Positions 1-8,418 of a stretch of DNA of 64,000 nucleotides are shown here, piece by piece. Position 1 is the stretch's first letter. Each line of letters begins with the position of its first letter. Below the pieces are notes generated by a model that was given only the letters and a program-made list of their open reading frames with translations, was not told where the DNA came from and made no database searches. The stretch is from Pseudomonas marginalis (GTDB taxonomy: Bacteria > Pseudomonadota > Gammaproteobacteria > Pseudomonadales > Pseudomonadaceae). The stretch is taken from the NCBI RefSeq assembly GCF_024169655.1, contig NZ_JALJWV010000001.1:5872001-5936000 (forward strand). The letters are read 5' to 3'. Position numbers and translations under genes: made by a program.

Positions 1-250
1 AGCGCTTGTCATCCACCACCATGGCGCGACCTTGGGGCGGGCGCAGGAAACTGTCCACCAGGGCTTCGTATTCGCGAAACAGCATGGCGATGATCGCCTG
101 CTTGTTGGGGAAGTGGTAGTACAGGTTGCCCGGCGAAATTTCCATATGGGCGGCAATATGGTTGGTGCTGACACTGCGCTCGCCCTGCTGGTTAAAAAGC
201 TCCAGGCTGGTTTGCACAATGCGCTCGCTGGTCTTTACTCGTGGTGCCAT
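1..250 (-). CDS. TetR/AcrR family transcriptional regulator, N-terminal part (cut by window edge)
   Basis: The reverse strand from an ATG at 250 reads about 83 residues of a TetR-type DNA-binding domain. The N-terminus is MAPRVKTSERIVQTSLELF, and the recognition helix region contains ISPGNLYYHFPNK, the classic helix-turn-helix signature (about residues 38-50). The ligand-binding domain lies beyond the window start. The gene is divergent from the coniferyl-aldehyde dehydrogenase gene, and a perfect 7-bp inverted repeat lies between them, so it probably represses itself and that operon. The regulator class is clear; the inducer is unknown. Confidence 0.9.
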   Translation of the reverse strand, partial: MAPRVKTSERIVQTSLELFNQQGERSVSTNHIAAHMEISPGNLYYHFPNKQAIIAMLFREYEALVDSFLRPPQGRAMVVDDKR

Positions 251-333
251 AGGGGATCAGCTTCTGTACACGTGATCGGCCATCTTACGGCCTAACCTTG
301 TCGGGATAAATCCAGTTGTTGCTGCAATGTTAT

Positions 334-362
334 TTGACAATTTAGAGCAATGACTCTAAAAA
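334..362 (+). promoter_or_regulatory. Candidate promoter with overlapping TetR-type operator
   Basis: A good -35 box TTGACA lies at 334-339. With 17 bases of spacing, an AT-rich -10-like TAAAAA falls at 357-362. Inside the spacer sits the perfect inverted repeat TTTAGAG (341-347) and CTCTAAA (354-360) with a 6-base centre. A palindrome between -35 and -10, next to a divergent tetR gene, is the usual geometry for repression by that TetR protein. This is inference from position and symmetry only. Confidence 0.6.
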
Positions 363-396
363 CTCAGGCAGACCAATAACAATCTGGAACTGCGCC

Positions 397-1824
397 ATGT
401 CTGCCAACGTTGCTTACCTGCAAAATTCCCAGACACTGGATCAACTCCAGAGCCTGTTCGACGCCCAACGCCGCGCCTATGCCGCCAACCCGATGCCGCC
501 GGCCGCGCAGCGCCAGCAATGGCTCAAGGCCTTGCGCGAAGTGCTCAGCGACGAACGCCAGGCGCTGATCAACGCGATCAGCCAGGACTTCAGCCACCGC
601 AGCCCCGACGAAACCCTGTTCGCCGAACTGATGCCCAGCCTGCATGGCATTCACTATGCGAGCAAACACCTCAAGGGCTGGATGAAACCTTCCCGCCGCG
701 CTGTAGGCATTGCCTTCCAGCCAGCCTCGGCCAAAGTCATCTACCAACCGCTGGGCGTGGTCGGGGTAATCGTGCCCTGGAACTACCCGCTGTACTTGGC
801 CATCGGGCCATTGGTGGGTGCGTTGGCCGCGGGCAACCGGGTGATGCTCAAACTCAGCGAATCGACCCCGGCCACCGGCGAACTGCTCAAGACCCTGCTG
901 GCGAAGGTTTTCCCCGAAGACCTGGTGTGCGTGGTGCTGGGCGAGGCCGAAGTCGGTATCGCGTTTTCCAGCCTGCGCTTCGACCACCTGCTGTTCACCG
1001 GCGCCACCAGCGTCGGTAAACATGTGATGCGCGCGGCCGCCGAGCATCTGACCCCGGTCACCCTGGAGCTGGGCGGCAAATCGCCAGCTATTGTTTCCGC
1101 CGATGTACCCCTCAAGGACGCCGCCGAACGCATCGCCTTCGGCAAAGCCTTGAACGCCGGGCAAACCTGTGTGGCGCCGGACTACGTGCTGGTGCCGGAA
1201 GATCGCGTCGAGGGTTTCGTCGAGGCCTACAGCAAAGCGCTTCGCGGGTTTTACCCGACGCTGGCCGACAACCCGGACTACACCGCCATCATCAACGAGC
1301 GGCAACTGGCCCGACTCAATGCCTACGTAAAAGACGCCACCGACAAGGGCGCCACCCTGATCCCTCTGTACGACCAGGGCCAGGCACGCCGCATGGCCCA
1401 CAGCCTGCTGTTGAATGTCAGCGACGAAATGACGGTGATGCAGGACGAAATCTTCGGCCCGGTACTGCCGATCGTGCCTTATCGCGGCATCGATCAAGCC
1501 TTTGCCTACATCAATCAGCGGCCTCGCCCACTGGCCCTGTACTACTTCGGCTACAACAAGCGCGAACAGAACCGCGTACTCCACGAAACCCACTCCGGCG
1601 GCGTATGCCTGAACGACACGTTGCTGCATGTGGCTCAGGACGACATGCCCTTCGGCGGCATCGGCCCGTCGGGCATGGGCCACTACCACGGCCATGAAGG
1701 GTTCCTCACGTTCAGCAAGGCCAAGGGCGTGCTGGTCAAGCAACGCCTGAACGCCGCGAAGTTGATCTACCCGCCCTACGGCAAAGCAATCCAGAAGTTG
1801 ATCCAGAAGCTGTTTATCCGCTGA
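397..1824 (+). CDS. calB: Coniferyl aldehyde dehydrogenase
   Basis: This 475-residue NAD(P)-dependent aldehyde dehydrogenase belongs to the short (non-extended) class used for coniferyl aldehyde oxidation to ferulate. Visible motifs are PWNYP with the substrate-site Asn (about residue 129), LELGGKSP with the general base Glu224, and GQTCVAPDY with the catalytic Cys258. The CVAPDY context is typical of the coniferyl/fatty aldehyde branch. The start is the ATG at 397. Two genes follow in the same direction: a Tat lipoprotein and a GMC oxidoreductase. The GMC enzyme could supply the aldehyde by alcohol oxidation. The family is certain. The coniferyl substrate is inherited from family naming, and a general long-chain or aromatic aldehyde role is possible. 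Confidence 0.88.
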   Translation: MSANVAYLQNSQTLDQLQSLFDAQRRAYAANPMPPAAQRQQWLKALREVLSDERQALINAISQDFSHRSPDETLFAELMPSLHGIHYASKHLKGWMKPSRRAVGIAFQPASAKVIYQPLGVVGVIVPWNYPLYLAIGPLVGALAAGNRVMLKLSESTPATGELLKTLLAKVFPEDLVCVVLGEAEVGIAFSSLRFDHLLFTGATSVGKHVMRAAAEHLTPVTLELGGKSPAIVSADVPLKDAAERIAFGKALNAGQTCVAPDYVLVPEDRVEGFVEAYSKALRGFYPTLADNPDYTAIINERQLARLNAYVKDATDKGATLIPLYDQGQARRMAHSLLLNVSDEMTVMQDEIFGPVLPIVPYRGIDQAFAYINQRPRPLALYYFGYNKREQNRVLHETHSGGVCLNDTLLHVAQDDMPFGGIGPSGMGHYHGHEGFLTFSKAKGVLVKQRLNAAKLIYPPYGKAIQKLIQKLFIR

Positions 1825-1852
1825 TACCGCCACCCTCGGGATAACCATAACA

Positions 1853-2398
1853 ATGAACCCAAGCCTGACTGATTCACCCGCGCTGTCGCGGCGCGGCGTC
1901 CTGAAAATCGGCCTGTGCGCCAGCGCCTTCCTGGCCACCGCCGGGCTGGGCGCCAGCCTCAGCGGCTGCTCCAGCAGCACCCCGGCCAGCGGCTTTGCGT
2001 TGCTGCGGGCCAGCGATTTGCCGTTTCTGCGCGCGGTGATCCCGGTGTTGCTGGAAGGCGTGGCCAGCGCCCAGGAAGTCGCCAGCGGGATTGAAGACAC
2101 CCTGAAAAAACTCGACTACAGCCTGCAGCACCTGTCGCCGGAGATGTTCAAGCTCACCCAGCAACTGTTCGACGTGCTGGGCATGGGCATCACCCGCGGC
2201 CCACTGACCGGGATCTGGGGCAGTTGGGAAAACGCCAGCGCTGAACAAATCCGCAACTTCCTGCACCGCTGGGAAAACAGCTACCTGAACCTGCTCCGCA
2301 TGGGCCAGGGCTCGCTGCTCAAACTGGTGATCATGGCCTGGTACTTCCGGCCGGCGTCCTGGGCCCATTGCGGCTACCCCGGACCACCGAAGATCTGA
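1853..2398 (+). CDS. Tat-signal lipoprotein, gluconate-dehydrogenase gamma-subunit-like
   Basis: This is a small exported protein of 181 residues. The N-terminus carries a twin-arginine motif SRRGVLKIG (Arg13-Arg14), a hydrophobic segment, and a lipobox-like LSGC with Cys39, so it is probably folded in the cytoplasm, exported by Tat and lipid-anchored. It sits 28 bases after the aldehyde dehydrogenase and 36 bases before a GMC flavoprotein. Small Tat subunits next to GMC dehydrogenases commonly act as the companion that carries the large subunit across the membrane (gluconate 2-dehydrogenase subunit 3 type). That role is inferred from context. The Tat-type N-terminus is seen directly. Confidence 0.75.
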   Translation: MNPSLTDSPALSRRGVLKIGLCASAFLATAGLGASLSGCSSSTPASGFALLRASDLPFLRAVIPVLLEGVASAQEVASGIEDTLKKLDYSLQHLSPEMFKLTQQLFDVLGMGITRGPLTGIWGSWENASAEQIRNFLHRWENSYLNLLRMGQGSLLKLVIMAWYFRPASWAHCGYPGPPKI

Positions 2399-2434
2399 TT
2401 CGCATCCCCCCAATAAAAACAAGAGACGACCCTG

Positions 2435-4030
2435 ATGCCCGTACCCGATCTGTTCCGCGACGGCCTGGCCCGTGGCTGGAAAACCCACAACGGCGCCGCC
2501 CTCGACCGCGACCTGACGCTGGAAGCCGACGTAGCGATCATCGGCAGCGGCGCCGGCGGCGGCACCACCGCCGAAATCCTCAGCGCCGCCGGCTACAAAG
2601 TGCTGCTGATCGAAGAAGGCCCGCTCAAGACCAGCAGCGATTTCAAGCTGCTCGAAGACGAGGCCTACGCCAGCCTGTATCAAGAAGGCATCGGCCGCAT
2701 GAGCAAGGACGGCGCCATCACCATCCTGCAGGGCCGGGCGGTGGGCGGCACCACGCTGATCAACTGGACCTCCAGCTTCCGCACCCCGGACGCCACCCTC
2801 AGCCACTGGGCCAGCGAGTATGCGGTCAAGGGCCACAGCAGCGCGGACATGGCGCCGTGGTTCGAAAAAATGGAACAACGCCTGGGCATCGCCCCCTGGG
2901 CCATGCCGCCCAATGCCAACAACGACGTGATCCGCAAAGGCTGCGAACAGCTTGGCTACAGCTGGCATGTGATCCCGCGCAACGTGCGCGGCTGCTTCAA
3001 CCTGGGCTATTGCGGCATGGGTTGCCCGGTCAACGCCAAGCAGTCGATGCTCGTGACCACCATCCCCTCCACCCTGGAGAAAGGCGGCGAGTTGTTGTAC
3101 CTGGCCCGCGCCGAACGCCTGAAATACAGCGGCGACCGCATCAGCAGCCTGGAATGCGTAGCGATGGACGAACGCTGCGTCGCCCCCACCGGGCGCACCA
3201 TCACGGTCAAGGCCAAACACTATGTGCTGGCCGGTGGCGGCATCAACAGCCCGGCGCTGCTGATGCGCTCGGCCGCCCCCGACCCGCATTCGCGGCTGGG
3301 CAAGCGCACCTTTTTGCATTTGGTGAATTTCTCCGCGGCGCTGTTCGACGAGGTGATCAACCCGTTCTATGGTGCGCCGCAGTCGATCTATTCCGATCAC
3401 TTCCAATGGCAGGACGGCACCACCGGCAGAATGTCGTACAAGCTGGAGGCACCGCCGCTGCACCCGGCGCTCGCCAGTACGCTGCTCGGCGGCTACGGCA
3501 CACAAAACGCCCTGGACATGAGCCAATTGCCGCATACCCACGCGATGCTCGCCCTGCTGCGCGACGGCTTCCACCCCGACAGCCCGGGCGGCAGCGTTGA
3601 GTTGCGCGGCGACGGCACGCCGGTGCTCGATTATCAGGTTTCGCCTTACGCCTGGGACGGCCTGCGCCGCGCGTTCCACAGCATGGCCGAGATCCAGTTC
3701 GCGGCGGGCGCCAAGTCGGTCAAGCCGCTGCATCACGATGCGCGCTACGTGAAGACCCTGGCCGAAGCGCGCAGCCTGATCGACGGCCTCAACCTGGAAT
3801 TGCACCGCACCTGCCTGGGCAGCGCCCACGTGATGGGCGGCTGCGCCATGGGCGAAGAGCCGAAAAACGCCGTGGCCGACAGCCTCGGCCGCCATCATCA
3901 ACTGCGCAATCTGTCGATTCATGACGGCTCGCTGTTCCCCACCAGCATTGGCGCCAACCCGCAATTGTCGGTGTACGGATTGACCGCGCAACTGGCGAGC
4001 GCATTGGCCGAACGTCTGAAAACAGCATGA
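2435..4030 (+). CDS. GMC family FAD-dependent oxidoreductase
   Basis: This 531-residue glucose-methanol-choline oxidoreductase has the FAD dinucleotide-binding loop IIGSGAGGGTTAE near residues 35-47. The GMC C-terminal domain contains HVMGGCAMG and the active-site-bearing SIGANPQLSVYGL segment. It oxidises an alcohol or sugar hydroxyl; the substrate cannot be read from sequence. There is no N-terminal signal. A Tat-exported small protein encoded just upstream could carry it to the periplasm as a complex. Together with the aldehyde dehydrogenase the trio looks like an alcohol-to-acid oxidation operon under the divergent TetR regulator. Cys-rich CFNLGYCGMGCP near residue 190 is typical of gluconate/sorbose-type members. 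Confidence 0.87.
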   Translation: MPVPDLFRDGLARGWKTHNGAALDRDLTLEADVAIIGSGAGGGTTAEILSAAGYKVLLIEEGPLKTSSDFKLLEDEAYASLYQEGIGRMSKDGAITILQGRAVGGTTLINWTSSFRTPDATLSHWASEYAVKGHSSADMAPWFEKMEQRLGIAPWAMPPNANNDVIRKGCEQLGYSWHVIPRNVRGCFNLGYCGMGCPVNAKQSMLVTTIPSTLEKGGELLYLARAERLKYSGDRISSLECVAMDERCVAPTGRTITVKAKHYVLAGGGINSPALLMRSAAPDPHSRLGKRTFLHLVNFSAALFDEVINPFYGAPQSIYSDHFQWQDGTTGRMSYKLEAPPLHPALASTLLGGYGTQNALDMSQLPHTHAMLALLRDGFHPDSPGGSVELRGDGTPVLDYQVSPYAWDGLRRAFHSMAEIQFAAGAKSVKPLHHDARYVKTLAEARSLIDGLNLELHRTCLGSAHVMGGCAMGEEPKNAVADSLGRHHQLRNLSIHDGSLFPTSIGANPQLSVYGLTAQLASALAERLKTA

Positions 4031-4133
4031 AAAAACCGGGTATTTCGCGCGTCTATTCGTATAAGTCGACTTGGCCGACCGGGATGGCTGCGATACCATC
4101 CGGTTCCCCAACGGACTCCGCCAGGACGACGCG

Positions 4134-4613
4134 ATGAACCGAGTGTTGTACCCAGGTACCTTCGACCCGATTACCAAAGGCCATGGCGATCTGGTCGAAC
4201 GCGCCTCGCGCTTGTTCGACCATGTGATCATCGCGGTCGCGGCCAGCCCCAAGAAAAACCCGCTGTTTCCCCTGGAACAGCGCGTGGAGCTGGCGCGTGA
4301 GGTCACCAAGCACCTGCCCAACGTAGAAGTGGTGGGTTTCTCGACGCTGCTGGCGCATTTCGCCAAAGAGCAGAACGCCAATGTATTCCTGCGTGGCCTG
4401 CGCGCGGTGTCGGACTTCGAATACGAATTCCAACTGGCCAACATGAACCGCCAACTGGCGCCGGACGTGGAAAGCCTGTTCCTCACGCCGTCGGAACGTT
4501 ATTCGTTCATTTCCTCGACGTTGGTCCGTGAAATCGCCGCTTTGGGCGGAGATATCACCAAGTTCGTGCACCCGGCCGTGGCCGAGGCGCTGACCCTGCG
4601 CTTCAAGAAGTAA
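4134..4613 (+). CDS. coaD: Phosphopantetheine adenylyltransferase
   Basis: This enzyme catalyses the fourth step of coenzyme A synthesis, 4'-phosphopantetheine plus ATP giving dephospho-CoA. The protein is 159 residues, the normal length. The nucleotidyltransferase (T/H)xGH motif appears as TFDPITKGH (residues 9-17), and the second signature SSTLVRE lies near residues 126-132. The frame is open upstream to 4071, but the ATG at 4134 gives the conserved N-terminus MNRVLYPGTF, so that start is chosen. It is followed by a strong hairpin and then the ferredoxin gene, an arrangement found across Pseudomonas. Confidence 0.97.
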   Translation: MNRVLYPGTFDPITKGHGDLVERASRLFDHVIIAVAASPKKNPLFPLEQRVELAREVTKHLPNVEVVGFSTLLAHFAKEQNANVFLRGLRAVSDFEYEFQLANMNRQLAPDVESLFLTPSERYSFISSTLVREIAALGGDITKFVHPAVAEALTLRFKK

Positions 4614-4625
4614 GACCGCTCACTC

Positions 4626-4650
4626 GGCGCCCGCTCGCACTGCGGGCGCC
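4626..4650 (+). terminator. GC-rich hairpin after coaD
   Basis: A perfect 9-bp inverted repeat GGCGCCCGC / GCGGGCGCC with a 7-base loop starts 13 bases after the coaD stop codon. No immediate T-run follows; TTTTT comes only about 26 bases later, near 4676-4680. It may be a weak terminator or an mRNA 3'-end stabiliser rather than a canonical Rho-independent terminator. Confidence 0.5.
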
Positions 4651-4716
4651 AATGCGGCACAATTGCGCGCATTAGTTTTTCAGATGCCTTGGCTGACTGC
4701 CCTGGCAGGAGTTTCC

Positions 4717-4968
4717 ATGTCCCTGATCATCACCGACGATTGCATCAACTGCGACGTCTGCGAACCCGAGTGCCCGAACGCCGCGATTTCCCAAGGCGAA
4801 GAGATCTACGTGATCGACCCCAACCTCTGCACCCAGTGCGTCGGTCACTACGACGAACCGCAGTGCCAGCAGGTGTGCCCGGTGGATTGCATTCCACTGG
4901 ATGAAGCGCATCCGGAAACGCAAGAGCAATTGATGGTGAAGTACCGGAAGATTACCGGTAAGGCTTAA
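4717..4968 (+). CDS. fdx: YfhL-family 2[4Fe-4S] ferredoxin
   Basis: This 83-residue electron carrier has two cluster motifs: Cys9-x2-Cys12-x2-Cys15-x3-Cys19, and a second motif Cys38-x2-Cys41-x8-Cys50-x3-Cys54-x3-Cys58. The 8-residue insertion between the second and third ligands of the second motif marks the Allochromatium-type low-potential ferredoxins. The ATG at 4717 has an AGGAG ribosome site 5 bases upstream, which decides it over the in-frame TTG at 4663. The partner is unknown. It follows coaD and is convergent with mutM. Confidence 0.93.
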   Translation: MSLIITDDCINCDVCEPECPNAAISQGEEIYVIDPNLCTQCVGHYDEPQCQQVCPVDCIPLDEAHPETQEQLMVKYRKITGKA

Positions 4969-4993
4969 GTCTGGTGGCGCCTGTCAGGGCCTC

Positions 4994-5065
4994 ATCGGGG
5001 GCAAGCCCCCTCCCACATTTGAATGTATTCACACATCAAAGTGTGGGAGGGGGCTTGCCCCCGAT
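4994..5065. repeat. Group-I REP doublet, ATCGG...CCCAC outward form
   Basis: Two inverted REP units (ATCGGGGGCAAGCCCCCTC and its complement) are separated by a 24-base spacer that itself pairs ends (ATTTGA...TCAAA). It lies between the convergent fdx and mutM genes and may act as a bidirectional 3'-end structure. The spacer resembles that of the copy at 20172. Confidence 0.9.
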
Positions 5066-5090
5066 GGCGATATCAGCCATCACACAACAG

Positions 5091-5903
5091 TCAGCTCTGA
5101 CACTTCGGGCAAAACACACTCGCCCGCTGCCCCAACACCACACTGCGCAACTCGCTCCCGCAGACCTTGCACGCCTCGCCCCCACGGCCGTAGACGAACA
5201 GCTCCTGCTGGAAATACCCCGGCTGCCCGTCGCCGCCGATAAAGTCGCGCAACGTGGTGCCGCCGCGTTCGATGGCGGCCGCCAGAATGCGTTTGATCTC
5301 GATCGCCAGCTTCAAATAGCGCCCGCGTGAAATGCCACCCGCCTCGCGGCGTGGATCGATCCCCGCCGCGAACAACGCTTCCGTCGCGTAGATATTGCCC
5401 ACGCCCACCACCACCGCGTTGTCCATGATGAACGGCTTCACCGCCATCGAACGCCCACGGGACAGTTTGAACAGGCGCTCGCCATCGAACAGCTCGGTCA
5501 ACGGCTCCGGCCCCAGGCGAATCAGCAATTCGTGGTTGTGCGGGTCCAGGCTCCAGAGCATCGCGCCGAAACGCCGAGGGTCGGTGTAGCGCAGGGCCAG
5601 GCCCGACTCCAACTCGATGTCCACATGCTCGTGCTTCGCCGCCGGCAGGCCGACTTCCAGCAGGCGCAGGTTGCCCGACATACCCAGGTGACTGATCAGG
5701 GTGCCCACTTCGGCATTGATCAACAGGTATTTGGCCCGCCGCTCCACCAGCACGATGCGCTGCCCGGACAGGCGCACATCGAGGTCTTCCGGGATCGGCC
5801 AGCGCAGGCGCCGCTCACGCACTACGACGCGGCTGACCCGCTGGCCTTCCAGGTGCGGCGCAATCCCGCGTCGAGTGGTTTCGACTTCTGGTAACTCGGG
5901 CAT
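5091..5903 (-). CDS. mutM: Formamidopyrimidine-DNA glycosylase (Fpg)
   Basis: This bifunctional DNA glycosylase/AP lyase removes 8-oxoguanine and ring-opened purines. The 270-residue protein begins MPELPEVETTRRG, in which Pro2 and Glu3 are the catalytic nucleophile and acid. The C-terminal zinc finger is complete, CKVCGSE...CPKC, the four cysteines lying in the last 30 residues. Length and domain order are normal. It is convergent with the ferredoxin gene; the next gene upstream on the same strand is an HDOD protein encoded about 20 bases away. Confidence 0.97.
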   Translation of the reverse strand: MPELPEVETTRRGIAPHLEGQRVSRVVVRERRLRWPIPEDLDVRLSGQRIVLVERRAKYLLINAEVGTLISHLGMSGNLRLLEVGLPAAKHEHVDIELESGLALRYTDPRRFGAMLWSLDPHNHELLIRLGPEPLTELFDGERLFKLSRGRSMAVKPFIMDNAVVVGVGNIYATEALFAAGIDPRREAGGISRGRYLKLAIEIKRILAAAIERGGTTLRDFIGGDGQPGYFQQELFVYGRGGEACKVCGSELRSVVLGQRASVFCPKCQS

Positions 5904-5924
5904 GTGTACCTCGTGAGAAAAGGG

Positions 5925-6791
5925 TCAGTGCGCGCCCAGTTCGCGGATCGACAACTTCATGCTTTGGAAGTCGTAATCCGACAGGCCCACGTAGTCCAGC
6001 ACCAGATGGCCAATCGCATCCCACTCATGGTCAACCGCCTGGTTGCCCAGCACCCGGTACGACGAGCAGATGTGCTCGGCCATTTTCAGGATCGCCAGCA
6101 GGTTCTTGAGTTGCGAATTGCGCGACGACTCATCGCTGAAAATCGCCAGGGCGTTGTGGTGGTTGGCAATGGCGTCGGTCACATGCTCCGGCAGGCGCCA
6201 GGACTTGGCGGTGTAATAGCCGACCACCGCATGGTTGGTGTTGAACGCGTTGTTTTCGGTGTCGACCACACGGCAGTCGGCGCCGGCATTGGCGTAGGCC
6301 TCCTCGAGCACCTCCATGTAATTGGGGAAGCGCTTGAGCATCAGCGGTACGCCGCAATCGTGGAACAGCCCCAGGGCATAGGCTTCGTCTACCGCCTGGG
6401 CGCCGGTGCGCTTGGCCAGGGTCAGGCAGGTCATGGCCACATCCTGGGCGGTGTCCCAGAAACGGTTGAGGGTGACGATGGTGTCGTCGCTCATCTCGCC
6501 TTTGATCGACAGGGCGTTGATCAGGTTGATGATCGAGCGGCTGCCCAATAGGTTCACCGCGCGCTGGATCGAGGCGATCTTGTTACTCAGGCCGTAATAC
6601 GACGAGTTGACGATCTTCAACAGCGCGCCGGACAGGCCCGGGTCCTGGGAGATCAAGCGCGCGATCACTTCCAGGTCCGGGTCGGGCATGTACTGCTCCA
6701 TCTGCAAATCCACCATGATTTGCGGCTGGGGCGGCACGCTGATGCCTTGCAGGGCCTGCTGGATCTGTTCGGCGGAAAGCTCTTGGGACAT
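5925..6791 (-). CDS. HDOD domain-containing protein
   Basis: This 288-residue protein is almost entirely an HDOD domain, a metal-independent relative of HD phosphohydrolases found in bacterial signalling proteins. Landmarks are ISQDPGLSGALLKIVNSSYYG (split as ISQDPGLS and LKIVNSSYYG) and FHDCGVPLML. The frame is open to 6848, but the ATG at 6791 gives MSQELSAEQIQ, a natural start. It lies 21 bases upstream of mutM on the same strand and may be co-transcribed with it. Family members affect motility, biofilm and cell-cycle regulation; the target here is not known. Confidence 0.85.
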   Translation of the reverse strand: MSQELSAEQIQQALQGISVPPQPQIMVDLQMEQYMPDPDLEVIARLISQDPGLSGALLKIVNSSYYGLSNKIASIQRAVNLLGSRSIINLINALSIKGEMSDDTIVTLNRFWDTAQDVAMTCLTLAKRTGAQAVDEAYALGLFHDCGVPLMLKRFPNYMEVLEEAYANAGADCRVVDTENNAFNTNHAVVGYYTAKSWRLPEHVTDAIANHHNALAIFSDESSRNSQLKNLLAILKMAEHICSSYRVLGNQAVDHEWDAIGHLVLDYVGLSDYDFQSMKLSIRELGAH

Positions 6792-6894
6792 AAGTACACA
6801 CTCTGGGCGAGAAAGGGATTCTAACCCCGATGGGAAGCTGACCGACACCTCAAAAAGCCAATGGCACGCCCATCAAATGGGCACTGCTTGCTAT

Positions 6895-6917
6895 GGCGAG
6901 GACGCTTGCTCCCGCTG
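6895..6917. repeat. Single group-II-type REP unit
   Basis: A lone GGCGAGGACGCTTGCTCCCGC palindrome lies in the divergent region between the HDOD gene and the rRNA methyltransferase. It resembles the halves of the REPIN at 40164. No partner unit is nearby, so this is a degenerated or solo REP. Confidence 0.6.
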
Positions 6918-6996
6918 ACCCCTACAGCCCATCAGGCCAAGCCGCGAAATTTCATGTAACACGGTATACTCCCGCTCTTTTTTCCGGAGCGACGTC

Positions 6997-8193
6997 ATGT
7001 CCCTGCCAAGCCTGCGTCTCAAAGCCAATGCCGATCGTCGTTTGCGCAACGGCCACCTGTGGGTCTACAGCAACGAAATCGACGTGGCCGCCACCCCACT
7101 TCACGGCTTCCAGGCAGGCGACCAAGCCATCCTGGAAGCGGCCGGCGGCAAGACCCTGGGCATCGTGGCCATGAGCCCGAACAACCTGATCTGCGCGCGC
7201 CTGCTGTCGCGCGACATCAAGTTGCCTTTGGACAAGTCGCTGCTGGTACACCGCCTGAACGTCGCCCTGTCCCTGCGTGATCGCCTGTTCGACAAGCCGT
7301 TCTACCGCCTGGTCTACGGCGATTCCGACCTGCTGCCGGGCCTGGTGGTCGACCGTTTCGGCGACATCCTAGTGGTACAGATCGCCTCGGCGACCATGGA
7401 AGCGCATAAAGAAGACGTGGTCGCCGCCCTGACCCAAGTGCTCAAGCCAAGCGGCATTCTGTTCAAGAATGACTCCGCCGCGCGTGACGCCGAAGGCCTC
7501 AACCGCTACGTCGAAACCGTGTTCGGCCTGGTGCCGGAGTGGGTCGCGCTGGAAGAAAACGGCGTGAAATTCGAAGCCCCGGTGATCCAGGGCCAGAAAA
7601 CCGGCTGGTTCTACGACCACCGCATGAACCGCGCACGCCTGGCCCCGTATGCCAAAGGCAAGCGCGTCCTCGACCTGTACAGCTACATCGGCGGCTGGGG
7701 CGTGCAAGCGGCGGCCTTCGGCGCCACTGAAGTGTTCTGCGTCGACGCCTCGGCCTTCGCCCTCGACGGCGTCGAGCGCAACGCCGCGCTGAATGGCGTC
7801 GCCGAGAAAATGACCTGCATCGAAGGCGACGTCTTCGAAGCCCTGAAAGAACTGAAAGCCAGCGAAGAACGCTTCGACGTGATCGTCGCCGACCCACCGG
7901 CCTTCATCAAACGCAAAAAAGACATGAAAAACGGCGAAGGCGCCTACCGCCGCCTCAACGAGCAAGCCATGCGCCTGCTCAGCAAGGACGGCATCCTGGT
8001 CAGCGCCTCGTGCTCGATGCACCTGCCGGAAGACGACCTGCAAAACATCCTGCTGACCAGCGCCCGTCACCTGGACCGCAACATCCAGATGCTCGAACGC
8101 GGCGGCCAGGGGCCGGATCATCCGGTACACCCGGCGATTGCCGAGACGCGCTACATCAAGAGCATTACGTGCCGGTTGTTGCCAAATAGCTAA
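6997..8193 (+). CDS. rlmI: 23S rRNA (cytosine-C5)-methyltransferase, RlmI family
   Basis: This 398-residue class I SAM-dependent methyltransferase has an N-terminal PUA domain (about residues 1-85), an RlmI-type linker, and the SAM-binding motif LDLYSYIGGWGVQAA near residues 226-240. The catalytic segments ADPPAFIKRK and SASCSMHL follow; the Cys in SCS is the expected nucleophile. In E. coli the orthologue methylates C1962 of 23S rRNA. The start ATG at 6997 has CCGGAG upstream. A TATACT hexamer at 6966-6971 could be the -10 of its promoter. The family is sure; the exact target base is by orthology. Confidence 0.9.
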   Translation: MSLPSLRLKANADRRLRNGHLWVYSNEIDVAATPLHGFQAGDQAILEAAGGKTLGIVAMSPNNLICARLLSRDIKLPLDKSLLVHRLNVALSLRDRLFDKPFYRLVYGDSDLLPGLVVDRFGDILVVQIASATMEAHKEDVVAALTQVLKPSGILFKNDSAARDAEGLNRYVETVFGLVPEWVALEENGVKFEAPVIQGQKTGWFYDHRMNRARLAPYAKGKRVLDLYSYIGGWGVQAAAFGATEVFCVDASAFALDGVERNAALNGVAEKMTCIEGDVFEALKELKASEERFDVIVADPPAFIKRKKDMKNGEGAYRRLNEQAMRLLSKDGILVSASCSMHLPEDDLQNILLTSARHLDRNIQMLERGGQGPDHPVHPAIAETRYIKSITCRLLPNS

Positions 8194-8212
8194 AGACCAA
8201 AACCGTCCCCCT

Positions 8213-8311
8213 GTAGGAGCGAGCTTGCTCGCGAAAAACGCATAGACGACGCGGGCTACCTGATAGCACTGCGTCATCGTTGACGTGCTTCGCGAGCAAG
8301 CTCGCTCCTAC
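8213..8311. repeat. Group-III REPIN
   Basis: GTAGGAGCGAGCTTGCTCGCG and its inverted partner enclose a spacer of about 55 bases. The whole element is a near-identical, inverted copy of the REPIN at 9632-9730. The pair brackets the MFS transporter gene. Confidence 0.93.
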
Positions 8312-8418
8312 AGGGGCGGCGTACACCATTACGGGACGCTTCGCACAATAGATTTGATTGAATTCCATTTTTCGCAGACTAGTATCGGTTTCTGGTTTTA
8401 CTCCGGAAATGACCACTC

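Noticed and set aside
364..2100. Long minus-strand open frame of 578 codons
   Set aside because: It lies opposite calB and has low-complexity Arg/Val/Gly/His composition with no domain; the plus-strand gene has clear catalytic motifs.
1874..4486. 870-codon minus-strand open frame
   Set aside because: It is antisense to the lipoprotein, GMC and coaD genes; such frames are common in high-GC DNA and carry no family motif.
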